The notes: generated by a model from the sequence alone, not told the origin. A stretch of 64,000 nucleotides of DNA from Chryseobacterium sp. (GCF_008014695.1 NZ_VOXE01000003.1:460313-524312), one strand, 5' to 3'; numbered from the stretch's first letter, positions 26,184 to 36,632 are shown. Program-made: numbers and translations.

Positions 26184-28949
26184 ATGAATGTAAAATTACG
26201 AGTATTAAGTGCAGGTGTTCTTTTTTTCATTGGGCATGCTGTTTCAGCACAGCAAGTTACGGACACCACAAAGGTTGCTGAAATCGAGGAGGTTGTTCTG
26301 ATAAATACCGGGTATACCCAAGTGAAAAAGGAAAGAGTTTCGGGTGCTATTACTTCGGTTAAAGCTGAAGATATTGAAAACACTCCTGGTTCAACCGTAC
26401 AGCAAGCCTTAGTTGGTAAACTTTCCGGTGTTGATATTTCCTTTGGTTCTGGAGCTCCAGGATCTGCTAATTTAAGAGTTGATATTAGAGGAACCCAAAC
26501 CATTAATGGTGCTGTGTCTCCACTATATATCGTTGATGGTATTCCGATCTCGGCTTCCGCTTTTCAGCTTTTGGATCCTAACAGCTTTGCGTCTTTAGAT
26601 GTAGTTAAAGATTATGGTACTGCAGCACAGTACGGAGCATCAGGTGGTGGAGGTATCATTTTGATCACTACTAAAAAAGGAAGAAACAGAGGTAAAGCAT
26701 TGATAACGTATACTGGACAGACAGGGGTTACATCAAGAGCGAAAGATAAAGTATCGATGATGAATTCCAGACAATGGAATACATTCAGAAGAGCGATCGG
26801 CGAAAATAATCCATATACTTTTCCTTCGGTTCCTTACACAGATGCAGAAATAGAGCGTCTTTCATTAATTAATACCAATTGGGCTGATCTAGTTTATCGG
26901 GATGGAGTATTTAATCAGCATAATTTGGAGGTTTCCGGAGGGTCTGAAGATTTTACTTACTATACCAATTTAGGTTACTTTAATCAGGAAGGAATCATCA
27001 GGGGTTCAGACCAGGAAAGAATTACTGCTACGGTAAACATTGGGGCTAAAGTAAGTGAAAAATTTTCACTGAACTTTAATAACAGTTTTACGTATAGTAT
27101 GAGAAATAATGTTTCTTCTGAAGGAGCAATTAATCTTAATAACCCTGCCGCCGTTGTATACCTTGCGCCACCTAGTGATACGCCTTACCTTCCAGATGGA
27201 TCCTTTAATACAGGTCCTAACCGTGTGGGCGGTAATTTCTTAGAACAATTGAATACAAGGGTTAGCGTAACCAATCAGTTTAGATTGGTGAGTGGTGTTA
27301 ATGCAACTTACAAGATTGCTAAGAATTTAACAGCAAAACAGACAGTTGGTATTGACTTTAGAAACTCTAACGGAGAATCTTATACAGACCCTGATACAAA
27401 CTTAGGAGCAGGTGTAACTACTGGAAATAGAGGTGCATTAGGAAGAACTAATAGTCAGGTTTCATCAATTTTGAGTAATACAAATGTTACTTACCAAAAT
27501 ACATTTGCAGATCGTCACGATTTAAGTTTGACTGGACTATATGAATATTATGGGAAATTTATTAAATCCTTTGGTTACACAGGTTATGGTTTGAATAATC
27601 TCTATGATAACAGTCCTTCCGCGATTTTAATATCTGATTTAACGCTGCCAGCTCTCTCAGGAGGTTATACCAAATATCACAGATTGGCATATGTTGGATT
27701 ATTAAATTATTCATTTGATGACAAGTACAGTTTCAATGCATCTATCCGTAGAGAAAGTGCTTCAGATTTTGGAGACAATTTCAAATGGGGTACATTTTGG
27801 GGCGCAGGTTTTGCTTGGCAGTTGAACAAAGAAGAGTTCATGAAGCCTTTAACCTTTATCAATATTTTGAAGCCTAGAGTGTCTTACGGTGAGGTTGGGA
27901 ATCCAACAGACCCGGAAACATCTTCTCCGTACGGAACTTCTAGAAATTATGCATCTGGATCATATAATAATGAGACTACACTGAGTCCAAGTAATCCTGG
28001 AAATCCAAATTTTAAATGGGAAGTGGGTAAAGAGTTAAGTGTTGGTCTTGATTTCGGTTTCTTAAGAAACAGAATCAGCGGATCTTTAGATTACTACAGC
28101 AGAAAGACTTCTGAATTGTATTTAAGTAAAACACTTTCAGGAACTACAGGTTTTTCTTCTATTGATAACTTCAATGCCGGAACAATGGAAAACAAGGGTT
28201 ATGAAGTGCAGTTAAATGTTGACGTTATCAAGAATGACAATTTAAGATGGTCATTATTCGGAAACTTTGCACAGAACAAAAACAAGGTTACTTCTCTTGG
28301 CGAGGTGAATGAGTATGAATTAGGAACCTCAATCGTTAGAGTTGGTTTGCCAATAGGCTCCCACTACATGGTAGGTTGGGCAGGTGTAGATGCTTCCAAT
28401 GGTCAGGGACTATATTACGATTTAAACGGTAATGTTACTAATTTTTATACTGAGGATAATAGTACTGCAAACTGGGGATCATTTAAGCCGGAGATCATCG
28501 GTGGTTTTGGAACTGAAGTGGCTTATAAAAATTTCTCCTTAAGTGCTAATTTCAGATTTAAAGACAAGTACTATCGATTCAACAATGAGTCGTATTTCAA
28601 AGAAAATCCGAATTTTGCACAGTATAATCTTTCAACAGATATGCTCAACATGTGGACTACACCTGGACAGGTTACCGATATACAGTATTATAAGTCTCCA
28701 AGACAATTCAGCTCTAAAGATATTGAAGATGCATCATTCTTGAGACTGCAGGAAGCAAGATTAAACTATAAAATTCCTAAAAGTGTCTTAGGAGATTTTA
28801 TTTCAAGTATTGATTTATTCGTAATTGGAAATAATCTTTATACATGGACTAAATGGACAGGACTTGATCCGGACGACAGTAATAATATTGGACAGTATGA
28901 GTATCCTTTTTCAAGAACGATTACGTTTGGTGCAAAGATTAATTTTTAA
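26184..28949 (+). CDS. SusC/RagA family TonB-linked outer membrane protein
   Basis: 921 aa. Outer-membrane importer that pairs with a SusD lipoprotein and uses TonB energy. Signal peptide to about residue 22 (GHAVSAQ), a TonB-box-like stretch (IEEVVLINTGY), then the plug domain with the SusC-type signature (PGSTVQQALVGKLSGVDI, SPLYIVDGIPI, GASGGGGIILITTKKGR). A beta-barrel follows, ending in ITFGAKINF with a terminal Phe. The usual N-terminal CarboxypepD-like domain is absent or minimal, as is common in Chryseobacterium. Followed after 18 bp by SusD. Substrate unknown. The neighbouring exported protease hints at peptides. Confidence 0.95.
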   Translation: MNVKLRVLSAGVLFFIGHAVSAQQVTDTTKVAEIEEVVLINTGYTQVKKERVSGAITSVKAEDIENTPGSTVQQALVGKLSGVDISFGSGAPGSANLRVDIRGTQTINGAVSPLYIVDGIPISASAFQLLDPNSFASLDVVKDYGTAAQYGASGGGGIILITTKKGRNRGKALITYTGQTGVTSRAKDKVSMMNSRQWNTFRRAIGENNPYTFPSVPYTDAEIERLSLINTNWADLVYRDGVFNQHNLEVSGGSEDFTYYTNLGYFNQEGIIRGSDQERITATVNIGAKVSEKFSLNFNNSFTYSMRNNVSSEGAINLNNPAAVVYLAPPSDTPYLPDGSFNTGPNRVGGNFLEQLNTRVSVTNQFRLVSGVNATYKIAKNLTAKQTVGIDFRNSNGESYTDPDTNLGAGVTTGNRGALGRTNSQVSSILSNTNVTYQNTFADRHDLSLTGLYEYYGKFIKSFGYTGYGLNNLYDNSPSAILISDLTLPALSGGYTKYHRLAYVGLLNYSFDDKYSFNASIRRESASDFGDNFKWGTFWGAGFAWQLNKEEFMKPLTFINILKPRVSYGEVGNPTDPETSSPYGTSRNYASGSYNNETTLSPSNPGNPNFKWEVGKELSVGLDFGFLRNRISGSLDYYSRKTSELYLSKTLSGTTGFSSIDNFNAGTMENKGYEVQLNVDVIKNDNLRWSLFGNFAQNKNKVTSLGEVNEYELGTSIVRVGLPIGSHYMVGWAGVDASNGQGLYYDLNGNVTNFYTEDNSTANWGSFKPEIIGGFGTEVAYKNFSLSANFRFKDKYYRFNNESYFKENPNFAQYNLSTDMLNMWTTPGQVTDIQYYKSPRQFSSKDIEDASFLRLQEARLNYKIPKSVLGDFISSIDLFVIGNNLYTWTKWTGLDPDDSNNIGQYEYPFSRTITFGAKINF

Positions 28950-28967
28950 CCTTTTAATATAATAAAA

Positions 28968-30383
28968 ATGAACAAAATAAAATTATTAGTACTTTTATCT
29001 GCGTCATTATTCCTCACTAACTGTAGTGATTTAATGAATGACAATTTAGATCCAGATTCAGTAATTGAAGAAAATGTCTTTAAGACAGTGGAAAACGCAG
29101 AAAGAGTTGTTTTGGGTGGATATTCAGCAATACCTACCAATTCAAATATCTATGCCCAAGCCCTATTAACGGACGAATTGAAATATGGTCCGAAGAATAA
29201 TGGTCAGGGTAAGGAAGTTCATTCGTGGACATTCACTTCTGGAACTGCAGAATTCGCAGGTGTATGGTATGGAGCCTACGGTTCAATTTCGAATGCAAAC
29301 AAATTTCTATTGAATTTTGATAATATTCCAGCAATTACGAATGATGATATTTCCAAAAAGAATCAGCTAAAAGGTGAGGCTCTTGCCCTGCGGGCTTTTA
29401 ATCATTTCTTATTGGTACGCAGTTTTTCGCCCAAGTATAGCCCTGCTGCTTTAGGAGTTCCGTATGTTGTTACCGACGACATTTTCGCTCAACCAAGCAG
29501 GCCTACCATGCAGGAAACATATGCTGCGATTATGGCTGATGCTGATGCGGCTTATCCATTGCTTCCAGATACCAACCCAAATAATAAATTTAGATTTACT
29601 AAAGGGGCGATAAGAGCGATGCAAGCTTATGTGGCTCTCGAAATGAATAATTTTGATGCGGCGATAACTTACGCAGATCAGGCATTGGCAATTAACAGTT
29701 ATCTGGCAAACAGTTTAGGAACTGTACAGGGAACTTGGACTGACGCGAATAAAGACGAGCTTTATTTTTACCAGGCCAATTTCCCAGGTTCAGCATCTGC
29801 AGCGCCCGGAGCATTGTTTACCACTACGGCTATTTCATCCGGAGGACTGGTTTATTGGAACCCTAGTGTAACCCTATACAATACATTTGCTGCAGGAGAT
29901 TTCAGAAGAACAAGATACTTCTCTGGTAACACTTTAAATTTTAACACTTTTATAGTGAATAAGTACCCGGGGGTTTCTGGAAATTATGGGATTAACAATG
30001 TTAAGCTATTTAGAGTTGCAGATATGTATCTTGTGAAAGCTGAAGCCTATGCAAGAAAGGCTGCTCCGGATTTAGTGGCATCTTATAATGCTTATCTGGC
30101 AGTGAGAACCGCAAGGAATGCGGGTGCCTCCATTGGATTCTCAAGTCAAACAGATGCAGTAGATAGAATCCTGGAAGAAAGATGGAGAGAATTTGCTTGG
30201 GAAGGTTCAAGACTTTTTGATTTAAAAAGAAATGGCAAACTTATAACAAGACAGGGAGTTGATATTTATCCGCTAAATCCGATCCCAACCTTGACGGATA
30301 TTAACAGATATACGTATCCAATCCCTACTTCTGAAACAAACGCAAATCCAAATATCCAACAGAATCCTGGATATGGCAATTAA
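28968..30383 (+). CDS. SusD/RagB family nutrient-binding lipoprotein
   Basis: 471 aa with a lipobox (SLFLTNCSDLMND, Cys about residue 19). The SusD fold is recognisable: VIEENVFKTVENAERVVLGGYSAI at the start, the TPR-bearing GEALALRAFNHFLLVRSFS, and the C-terminal RILEERWREFAWEGSRLFDLKR. It forms a lid on the SusC channel and captures ligand at the cell surface. Second gene of the operon; its end overlaps the extended frame of the next gene by 11 bp, but the likely start of that gene is 19 bp later. Confidence 0.95.
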   Translation: MNKIKLLVLLSASLFLTNCSDLMNDNLDPDSVIEENVFKTVENAERVVLGGYSAIPTNSNIYAQALLTDELKYGPKNNGQGKEVHSWTFTSGTAEFAGVWYGAYGSISNANKFLLNFDNIPAITNDDISKKNQLKGEALALRAFNHFLLVRSFSPKYSPAALGVPYVVTDDIFAQPSRPTMQETYAAIMADADAAYPLLPDTNPNNKFRFTKGAIRAMQAYVALEMNNFDAAITYADQALAINSYLANSLGTVQGTWTDANKDELYFYQANFPGSASAAPGALFTTTAISSGGLVYWNPSVTLYNTFAAGDFRRTRYFSGNTLNFNTFIVNKYPGVSGNYGINNVKLFRVADMYLVKAEAYARKAAPDLVASYNAYLAVRTARNAGASIGFSSQTDAVDRILEERWREFAWEGSRLFDLKRNGKLITRQGVDIYPLNPIPTLTDINRYTYPIPTSETNANPNIQQNPGYGN

Positions 30384-30402
30384 TTTAAAAAATTTAATTA
30401 AA

Positions 30403-31221
30403 ATGAAAAATTTAATTTTAGCAACATTATCGTTGTTTTTAACACTCAGCATATCTTCATGCTCTGAGGCTGATAGAGAGGCCGATTTCTATAAAGGCGA
30501 CGCCTTCCTGAACTTCAATAAAGGTTTAGATGGAAATGCTTTTGTAGTATCAGGGACAGGTCATCTTGACTATCCTATTTCTTACGGAACTGTAAAACCG
30601 GTAACTACTTCGGGACAGGTTAAACTTGTTGTAGACGCTGCGAATTCTACAGCGGTTGAAGGGGTTGATTTTCAAATCCTTAATAATGCAACTGATGAAC
30701 TTACTCCGGGTGAAACTGGTGGGACTTTTACTTTAAGAGCTTTAGAGGCAGCAGCTTCCCAAACTCCTAAAACAGTAACTTTCAAATTACAGTCTTCTTC
30801 TTTCCCAAATGCTATTTTTGATCAAAAGTATACTCTTAATATCTCTTTAACTTGTCCACTTTCAAGTTTCCTGGGTACGGGTTCTTTCTCGAACACAACA
30901 TCATTCTGGAACACACCTGGAGGAATCTATGAAATTGAAGAGTCTACAACTCCTAATCAGCTTTTGGTTAAAGATTTCTGGGATATCGGTATTGATATGG
31001 TTCTTAACTACAATCCTAGCACTTTTGTTGTTACAATTCCAGATCAGGATACTGGCTATGCTTATAATGCTACAGCTCATATTTGGGCAAAGCCTTCTAC
31101 CGATGTTACTCAGGTTTCTTCTTTCAACCCTTGTACCCGTAAAATGACTTTGTATGTTTATTACTATGTACCAGGTGTTGGTAGCTATGGTAACAAGATT
31201 GAATCTTTTAGCGGACTTTAA
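30403..31221 (+). CDS. Lipoprotein of the SusCD operon
   Basis: 272 aa from ATG 30403 (a frame from 30373 overlaps susD and lacks a proper signal start). Type II signal peptide (LTLSISSCSEADRE, Cys about residue 19). The first domain resembles the beta-sandwich modules found in SusE-like or DUF1735-type proteins (FNKGLDGNAFVVSGTG, VDAANSTAVEGVDFQILN). The second half is Asn/Pro/Thr-rich, with NISLTCPLSSF. It lies 19 bp after susD and ends at a strong terminator, so it is the third gene of the unit and probably a surface-exposed ligand-binding partner. Confidence 0.82.
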   Translation: MKNLILATLSLFLTLSISSCSEADREADFYKGDAFLNFNKGLDGNAFVVSGTGHLDYPISYGTVKPVTTSGQVKLVVDAANSTAVEGVDFQILNNATDELTPGETGGTFTLRALEAAASQTPKTVTFKLQSSSFPNAIFDQKYTLNISLTCPLSSFLGTGSFSNTTSFWNTPGGIYEIEESTTPNQLLVKDFWDIGIDMVLNYNPSTFVVTIPDQDTGYAYNATAHIWAKPSTDVTQVSSFNPCTRKMTLYVYYYVPGVGSYGNKIESFSGL

Positions 31222-31251
31222 AAAGTTCTTAAAATAAATTCAGACCTAATT

Positions 31252-31276
31252 AAACCCCGCTTTAGCGGGGTTTTTT
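31252..31276 (+). terminator. Rho-independent terminator of the SusCD operon
   Basis: 9-bp perfect stem AAACCCCGC / GCGGGGTTT with a TTTA loop, then T residues. One of the strongest terminators in the window. Confidence 0.92.
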
Positions 31277-31317
31277 ATTGACGTAATTTTAGTACTTTTG
31301 CTATTCAAAATCCGAAC

Positions 31318-33261
31318 ATGAAATATGTCTTTCTTGTTGTCTTCCTCTCTTTTGCGGTAGCTTCAAAAGCTCAGGTAGTAAATAAAACAGATTCTGTTAT
31401 TCTTCAAAGTAAGCAGGATGATTCTCTGGTCATTGATTCTGGAATTAAAGATTCTCTGAAAATCTTTAAGCCCACTATTGATGATTATAAATTCCAAACA
31501 CAGTTTTCAGAAAAGAAAGTATTCGATACTGTTTTGTCGCCCGACAAGACTTATATATTTTCCCAATACAATAACAAAGATAATTTTGGAAAGCAGCGTT
31601 TTTCCAATATCGGTTCCGGCTTTAATCCGTTGGTATTTGAAGTAAACCCCGAACAGAATCTTTCGCTTTTGCCCACGAATAAATCTTTTGGGATTTTAGG
31701 CATCACTGACATCAAATATTACGACGTAAAAACGCCTACAACGACTTTTATCTATCACAACGCTGTAAAAAACGGTGCGGCGCTCAATACAACCTATACC
31801 CAGAACATCGGGAAGAACTTCAATTTTGCCCTTGAATATTTCGGACTGCGCTCTCAGGGAAATTTCCGGAATGCGCTTTCCGCAAATAACAACACCCTAT
31901 TTTCGGGACATTTTATCAGTAAAAACTCCAGATACGAAGCCTTTGCGCATTACCTTCATCAGAATGTCAACAATCAGGAGAACGGCGGTATTGTAGACGA
32001 TGCTCTATATCTAAGTGGAGATGATACTTTTAATAATAAATACAATGTTGAAGTTAATCTGCTGAACTCCAATTCGCAGTTTTCGTACCGCAGATATTAT
32101 TTCAGTCAGCAGTTTACGCCTTTCAATTCAGAGAAATTTCCATTTAAAATCCGGCATACCATTTTTCATCAAGGTAACAAATACTACTATAACCAAACAT
32201 CACCGGAAAGCTATTGGGTAGACAGTGATACCGATTTAGTCGTAGGATATCCTTATGTTTCAGAAAAATATTCGAAAAATTTAAGCAACACCTTTTCTCT
32301 TGTTTTTGATAATGAAAAATTTAAACTCGATGCTGGTTTCCGTCACCAGATGATTAAACTGGGGGTCGAAAATCCATTGACGGTAAATGCTGTTACAGTT
32401 CCTGGGGAGCTGAAGGAAAACCGTATTGGCGCCGTCGGAAATCTAGGCATTTTTCTGTGGGATAAAATCAATCTTAATTCTTTCCTCGAAATTTCCCGTG
32501 GCAAAGAGTTTGGAAATTACATCAGAAGCGCAAATAAACTGAGGTTCGAACCGGTTAAAAATTATTTTGTGGATGCAAAAGTCAATTTCCAGTCTGCTTC
32601 ACCGAGTTTTAACTATCTGATGAACACTTCGGTTTATAAGAAATTTAATTATTTTCTGGAAGATCCCCAAAACGAAACCATCATGGAAATTGGTGGCAAT
32701 ATTAACCTGAACTGGTTTAAGTCTCAGCTTTTTGCCAGTTATTTCCGGATCGATAATTTCACCTATCTGAATGCAACGGGGCAGCCCAACCAAAGCCAGA
32801 CTTCCACCAACATTTCCCAGATCGGCGGCAATGCCACTTTCGATTACCGGAAATTTCATTTAAATACGCGTGTTCTTTTTCAGAACGCACTGACCAATAA
32901 AGAACTTTACCCAATGCCGAATTTTGTGGGCCGGGCAAATCTTTATTATCAGACCAAAGCCTTTAAAAATGCTGCTGAAATACAGACGGGCATTAAAGTG
33001 AATTATTTTACGAAATTTGCTTCGCGGGATTATTTTCCGGTGCTTAATGAATTTATTCTTCCGAATCCCGATTCGTTTTCAATCGGCGGACAGCCTGTTG
33101 TTGATGTTTATTTTAACATGAAAGTTAAAAAAATGTTTATCTTCATCGAAGGACAGCATATGGCTGAACTTTTTTCCAACAACAAAGTCTACAGTGCGCC
33201 GCACTATCCGTTCTACGATTTCCGCCTGAATATCGGGATTGTATGGTATTTATTCAGTTAA
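31318..33261 (+). CDS. Putative outer-membrane porin (Bacteroidota porin family)
   Basis: 647 aa. Signal peptide (MKYVFLVVFLSFAVASKAQ), a short Asp/Ser/Lys-rich linker, then a long series of amphipathic strands (KFNYFLED, FYNKTS-like turns, LNLNWFKSQLFASYFRIDNF) ending in LNIGIVWYLFS with an aromatic residue next to the end, as in beta-barrels. Length and layout resemble the putative porins common in Flavobacteriia (Porin_10-like). Transported solute unknown. Its last bases overlap a possible early start of bshC, so translation of the two may be coupled. Confidence 0.78.
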   Translation: MKYVFLVVFLSFAVASKAQVVNKTDSVILQSKQDDSLVIDSGIKDSLKIFKPTIDDYKFQTQFSEKKVFDTVLSPDKTYIFSQYNNKDNFGKQRFSNIGSGFNPLVFEVNPEQNLSLLPTNKSFGILGITDIKYYDVKTPTTTFIYHNAVKNGAALNTTYTQNIGKNFNFALEYFGLRSQGNFRNALSANNNTLFSGHFISKNSRYEAFAHYLHQNVNNQENGGIVDDALYLSGDDTFNNKYNVEVNLLNSNSQFSYRRYYFSQQFTPFNSEKFPFKIRHTIFHQGNKYYYNQTSPESYWVDSDTDLVVGYPYVSEKYSKNLSNTFSLVFDNEKFKLDAGFRHQMIKLGVENPLTVNAVTVPGELKENRIGAVGNLGIFLWDKINLNSFLEISRGKEFGNYIRSANKLRFEPVKNYFVDAKVNFQSASPSFNYLMNTSVYKKFNYFLEDPQNETIMEIGGNINLNWFKSQLFASYFRIDNFTYLNATGQPNQSQTSTNISQIGGNATFDYRKFHLNTRVLFQNALTNKELYPMPNFVGRANLYYQTKAFKNAAEIQTGIKVNYFTKFASRDYFPVLNEFILPNPDSFSIGGQPVVDVYFNMKVKKMFIFIEGQHMAELFSNNKVYSAPHYPFYDFRLNIGIVWYLFS

Positions 33262-33271
33262 AAAGAATCTA

Positions 33272-34858
33272 TTGAAAGCAATCAAAAAAATACACTTTCA
33301 GGATATTGAAAGTATTCCGCAACTCATAAAAGATTTTCTCGATCGCCAGATCGCGGGTTTCAGCGCGCATACTTTTTCTCTGGAACATTTCGAGAACCAA
33401 ATTGCATTAAAGAACGATTTTTTTACCGCTGAACAAAGAAGCATTCTGGCGGAAGCTTTGAAATTGCAACTTGAAGATCTTACTTTGGCGGAAGTCCAGC
33501 AAAACAATCTGGAAAAAATAACCGATAACACAACTTTTACGGTTACAACAGGCCATCAGCTGAATCTTTTTACAGGGCCTGCTTATTTTATCTACAAAAT
33601 TATACAGACCATTAAAACGGCTCTTTATTTGAAGGAAAATTTTCCGGATTATCATTTTGTACCTGTTTTCTGGATGGCTACGGAAGACCATGATTTTGAA
33701 GAGATCAGTCATTTCAAGACTGCAGAGAATTTCTATGAGATCCATGAACCGTCAGGTGGTGCCGTGGGGAGAATAAAAGTTCATCATCCTTCTTTTATCC
33801 ATGATTTTGAAACGGAATTTAAAGATTCGGTCTTTGGGACGGAACTGATCTTACTGATGAAGGAAGCCTATAAACCCGGCAATACTCTTTCGCAAGCGAC
33901 TAAAATTTTAGTCCAGCGACTTTTTGGAAGTTATGGTTTACTCATGATCGATGGGGATGACCATTTGCTGAAAAAAGAAATGCAGGAAATTTTCAAAGAT
34001 GAAATTTTAAATCAGTCACTCAAGAAAAGCTCAGAGAAGACTATCGAATTCCTGACTGAAAGATATGGAAAAGTTCAGGTGAACCCCAGAGAAATCAATC
34101 TTTTCTACCTTACAGATACCCGCAACCGGATTGACAGGACTGGTGAAAATTATGAAATCATTGATAAAAATCTGAAATTTTCGGAAGCTGAAATTCTGAA
34201 TGACCTGAACCGTTTCCCGGAAAAATTCAGTCCGAATGCCTTGATGCGCCCCGTTTATCAGGAAACCATCCTTCCAAACCTGGCCTACATCGGTGGGAAT
34301 GCAGAGATCATGTATTGGCTGGAACTTAAAGATTATTTTGCCTCTCTGAAATTGCCGTTCCCGATATTGGTGCCTCGCAGTTCTTTTCTTTTCCTGAAAG
34401 AAAAAACGCTGAAGAAAGCTGAAAAAATGGATCTGAAGACCGAAGAATTCTTTTCCGGTTTCGCACAGATCAGCCGGGAGAAATTAATGAAAGACCACGA
34501 GATTTTAAAAATTCTGGAAGAAAAGGAAAATGTCCTTATTCAACATTTCGCGGAACTCAGATCTGCAGCTGAACTCACGGATCAGTCTTTCGGCAATCTG
34601 GTAAAGGCGGAGGAGGCACGGCAGCTGAAATCTTTCGGCAGAATGAAAAAAAGACTTCTGCGGGCAGAAAAAATAAAGAACCGGGAGTTCTTGGAACGCC
34701 TTGAAAAACTTTTCCTTGAAATTCACCCCGGTAAAAACTGGCAGGAGCGGGTGTTCAACTTCAGTGTCTTTTATTCAGAATACGGGGAAGCTTGGCTTAA
34801 AACTTGTTTAGACGAGATGGAGGTAACACGCCCGGAATTAATAATTATTGCCGGTTAA
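33272..34858 (+). CDS. bshC: Bacillithiol biosynthesis cysteine-adding enzyme
   Basis: 528 aa from TTG 33272, which gives (M)KAIKKIHFQDIESIPQLI, a usual BshC start; a TTG at 33239 would add 11 residues. Family signatures: VTTGHQLNLFTGPAYFIYK, PVFWMATEDHDFEEI, FLILDD-like LLMIDGDDHLLKK, and RPVYQETILPNLAYIGGNAE. A coiled-coil region lies at about residues 380-450. BshC attaches cysteine to GlcN-malate in the last step of bacillithiol synthesis, the low-molecular-weight thiol of many Bacteroidota and Firmicutes. bshA and bshB are not in the window. Confidence 0.93.
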   Translation: MKAIKKIHFQDIESIPQLIKDFLDRQIAGFSAHTFSLEHFENQIALKNDFFTAEQRSILAEALKLQLEDLTLAEVQQNNLEKITDNTTFTVTTGHQLNLFTGPAYFIYKIIQTIKTALYLKENFPDYHFVPVFWMATEDHDFEEISHFKTAENFYEIHEPSGGAVGRIKVHHPSFIHDFETEFKDSVFGTELILLMKEAYKPGNTLSQATKILVQRLFGSYGLLMIDGDDHLLKKEMQEIFKDEILNQSLKKSSEKTIEFLTERYGKVQVNPREINLFYLTDTRNRIDRTGENYEIIDKNLKFSEAEILNDLNRFPEKFSPNALMRPVYQETILPNLAYIGGNAEIMYWLELKDYFASLKLPFPILVPRSSFLFLKEKTLKKAEKMDLKTEEFFSGFAQISREKLMKDHEILKILEEKENVLIQHFAELRSAAELTDQSFGNLVKAEEARQLKSFGRMKKRLLRAEKIKNREFLERLEKLFLEIHPGKNWQERVFNFSVFYSEYGEAWLKTCLDEMEVTRPELIIIAG

Positions 34859-34895
34859 TCCGAAAGCAGTATTTTTGTAAACTATAAGGAAAAAA

Positions 34896-36569
34896 ATGAT
34901 CAAAAGAGTATTCATATTGTCAGCTTTGTTTGCGTGTATAAGCATATTTGCGCAGAAAAAACACACTGTGGTTAAAGGCGATAACCCATACAGCATTGCA
35001 AAAAAATACGGAATGTCTGTAGATGAACTTCTGAAAATGAATCCGGCTGCTAAAGACGGAATATTGGACATCGGAGAAATTCTTACCGTTAAAGGCAGTG
35101 CAAAAGTGGCGGCGGTTCCGTCAAACAGCGGTGAAACTGGAACAATCATTTTAAAACCGAAACAGACCATCTACGGAATCACGAAACAGTATCACATTAC
35201 TGAAAGTGAGCTTCGCCGTTTAAATCCAAACCTGGATGCCGGAATGCAGATTGGAAATGAGATCGTTCTTCCTCTGGCCAACATCAAAAAATATGGTGAA
35301 AACCTGCCGGTTACTGCAACAAACACACAAGCGAAACAAGTGATCGAAACTACAGTTTCGGATAAAGTTTCTGCTCCAGTAACGGCTTCGGCTGATGATT
35401 ATGTCACCTATACCGTGGAAGATGGCGACACTGTTTTTTCCATCGTGAATAAGTTTGGGATTACAATTGATGACCTTATTGCGCTAAATCCGGGTCTTTC
35501 CGGCGGTCTGCGGACCGGAATGGTGCTGAAGATCAAAAAAATGGATGCCGGATACGTGAAGAAAAACAGCAACGCGCTGAAGGTTGTTATGATGCTGCCT
35601 TTTGGTTTCGATTCCAACGATTCCAATTACAGAAGTATGGCTCTGGATTTCTTAACCGGTGCAAAACTCGCGATCGAAAGAAATGCAATGAAAGGTCAGC
35701 TGCTCGACATTCAGGTAGTAGATGCAGGTAATGAAGCCAGTTTCAAAAATTCACTTACGCAAATCAATAAAGATAATACCGATCTTATAATCGGGCCATT
35801 TTTCAAATCCAGTATTTTAGAGGTCTTGGATTTTTTAGGAAACACTAAAATTCCTGTAGTCGCTCCTTTTGCAAATTCAACCGATCTTTATGCTCACAGC
35901 AATTTAATTATTATTGAAACCAACGAACAGGCTTATCTGGACAGGATTTCTGAGGAGGTAAAAAGCGTTTATTCCAATCAGAAAATTTATATCGTTGCCG
36001 ATGCGAATAAAACCGGTGCGAATTATCTGAAAACAACTCTGGAAAAAGCGGTTAGAAACCCAAATATCATCATTGTGACTTCTCCGGCGGATATTCAGTT
36101 GGAACAAAATATGATGACAGGCCAGTCAGCGCCGGTCATTGCGGTTTTGGTGAATGACAATGATACAGTGGGAGAGAATTTTGCCTCCAGAATTATTGCA
36201 CTGTCGAAAGAAACACCGGGAATGAAGGCCTTCAGTTCAGTTTATGTGCCGGTTTTTGAAAAGAAATTTGATGAACTCAGTGAGGCGAATCTCGTTTACC
36301 TGATGGATAGAAAAATCAATACCGAAGGTGCTTTTGAACAGGAAATTTTAGCTGCTTACAAAAGCAAATACTGCAAAACGCCAACGAAATATGCTGTTAT
36401 CGGTTTTGATGTAATGAACGATATGCTCAGCCGCGAAAACAAAAAAGGCGAAATCTTTAAACAGATGAATAAAGTCCAGACCCAACTGGCTACCAAATTC
36501 GAGTTTGTGAAAACAAAACCAGGAGCATACATCAACACCGGCTATCGAGTTGTACGACTGGTTCCGTAA
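34896..36569 (+). CDS. Exported protein with three LysM repeats and a periplasmic-binding-protein domain
   Basis: 557 aa. Signal peptide (ACISIFAQ), then LysM modules at about residues 22-66 (HTVVKGDNPYSIAKKYGMS), 85-128 (KQTIYGITKQYHITESEL) and 170-214 (YTVEDGDTVFSIVNKFGI), which bind peptidoglycan. The C-terminal 330 residues look like a type I periplasmic binding fold (VVMMLPFGFDSND, LIIGPFFKSS, IPVVAPFANSTDLY), related to amino-acid ABC receptors and to lipoproteins of the LpoA kind. It may therefore anchor at the cell wall and regulate its synthesis, but no ligand can be named. Terminator follows. Confidence 0.88.
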   Translation: MIKRVFILSALFACISIFAQKKHTVVKGDNPYSIAKKYGMSVDELLKMNPAAKDGILDIGEILTVKGSAKVAAVPSNSGETGTIILKPKQTIYGITKQYHITESELRRLNPNLDAGMQIGNEIVLPLANIKKYGENLPVTATNTQAKQVIETTVSDKVSAPVTASADDYVTYTVEDGDTVFSIVNKFGITIDDLIALNPGLSGGLRTGMVLKIKKMDAGYVKKNSNALKVVMMLPFGFDSNDSNYRSMALDFLTGAKLAIERNAMKGQLLDIQVVDAGNEASFKNSLTQINKDNTDLIIGPFFKSSILEVLDFLGNTKIPVVAPFANSTDLYAHSNLIIIETNEQAYLDRISEEVKSVYSNQKIYIVADANKTGANYLKTTLEKAVRNPNIIIVTSPADIQLEQNMMTGQSAPVIAVLVNDNDTVGENFASRIIALSKETPGMKAFSSVYVPVFEKKFDELSEANLVYLMDRKINTEGAFEQEILAAYKSKYCKTPTKYAVIGFDVMNDMLSRENKKGEIFKQMNKVQTQLATKFEFVKTKPGAYINTGYRVVRLVP

Positions 36570-36591
36570 AAATAAAAAAAATTTTCAAGAC

Positions 36592-36632
36592 AAAAACGGC
36601 AGATTATTTTTAACATAATTTGCCGTTTTTTT
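36592..36632 (+). terminator. Rho-independent terminator
   Basis: Stem AAAAACGGCA / TGCCGTTTTT with an inner ATTAT/ATAAT extension, then T residues. It ends the LysM gene transcript. Confidence 0.82.
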
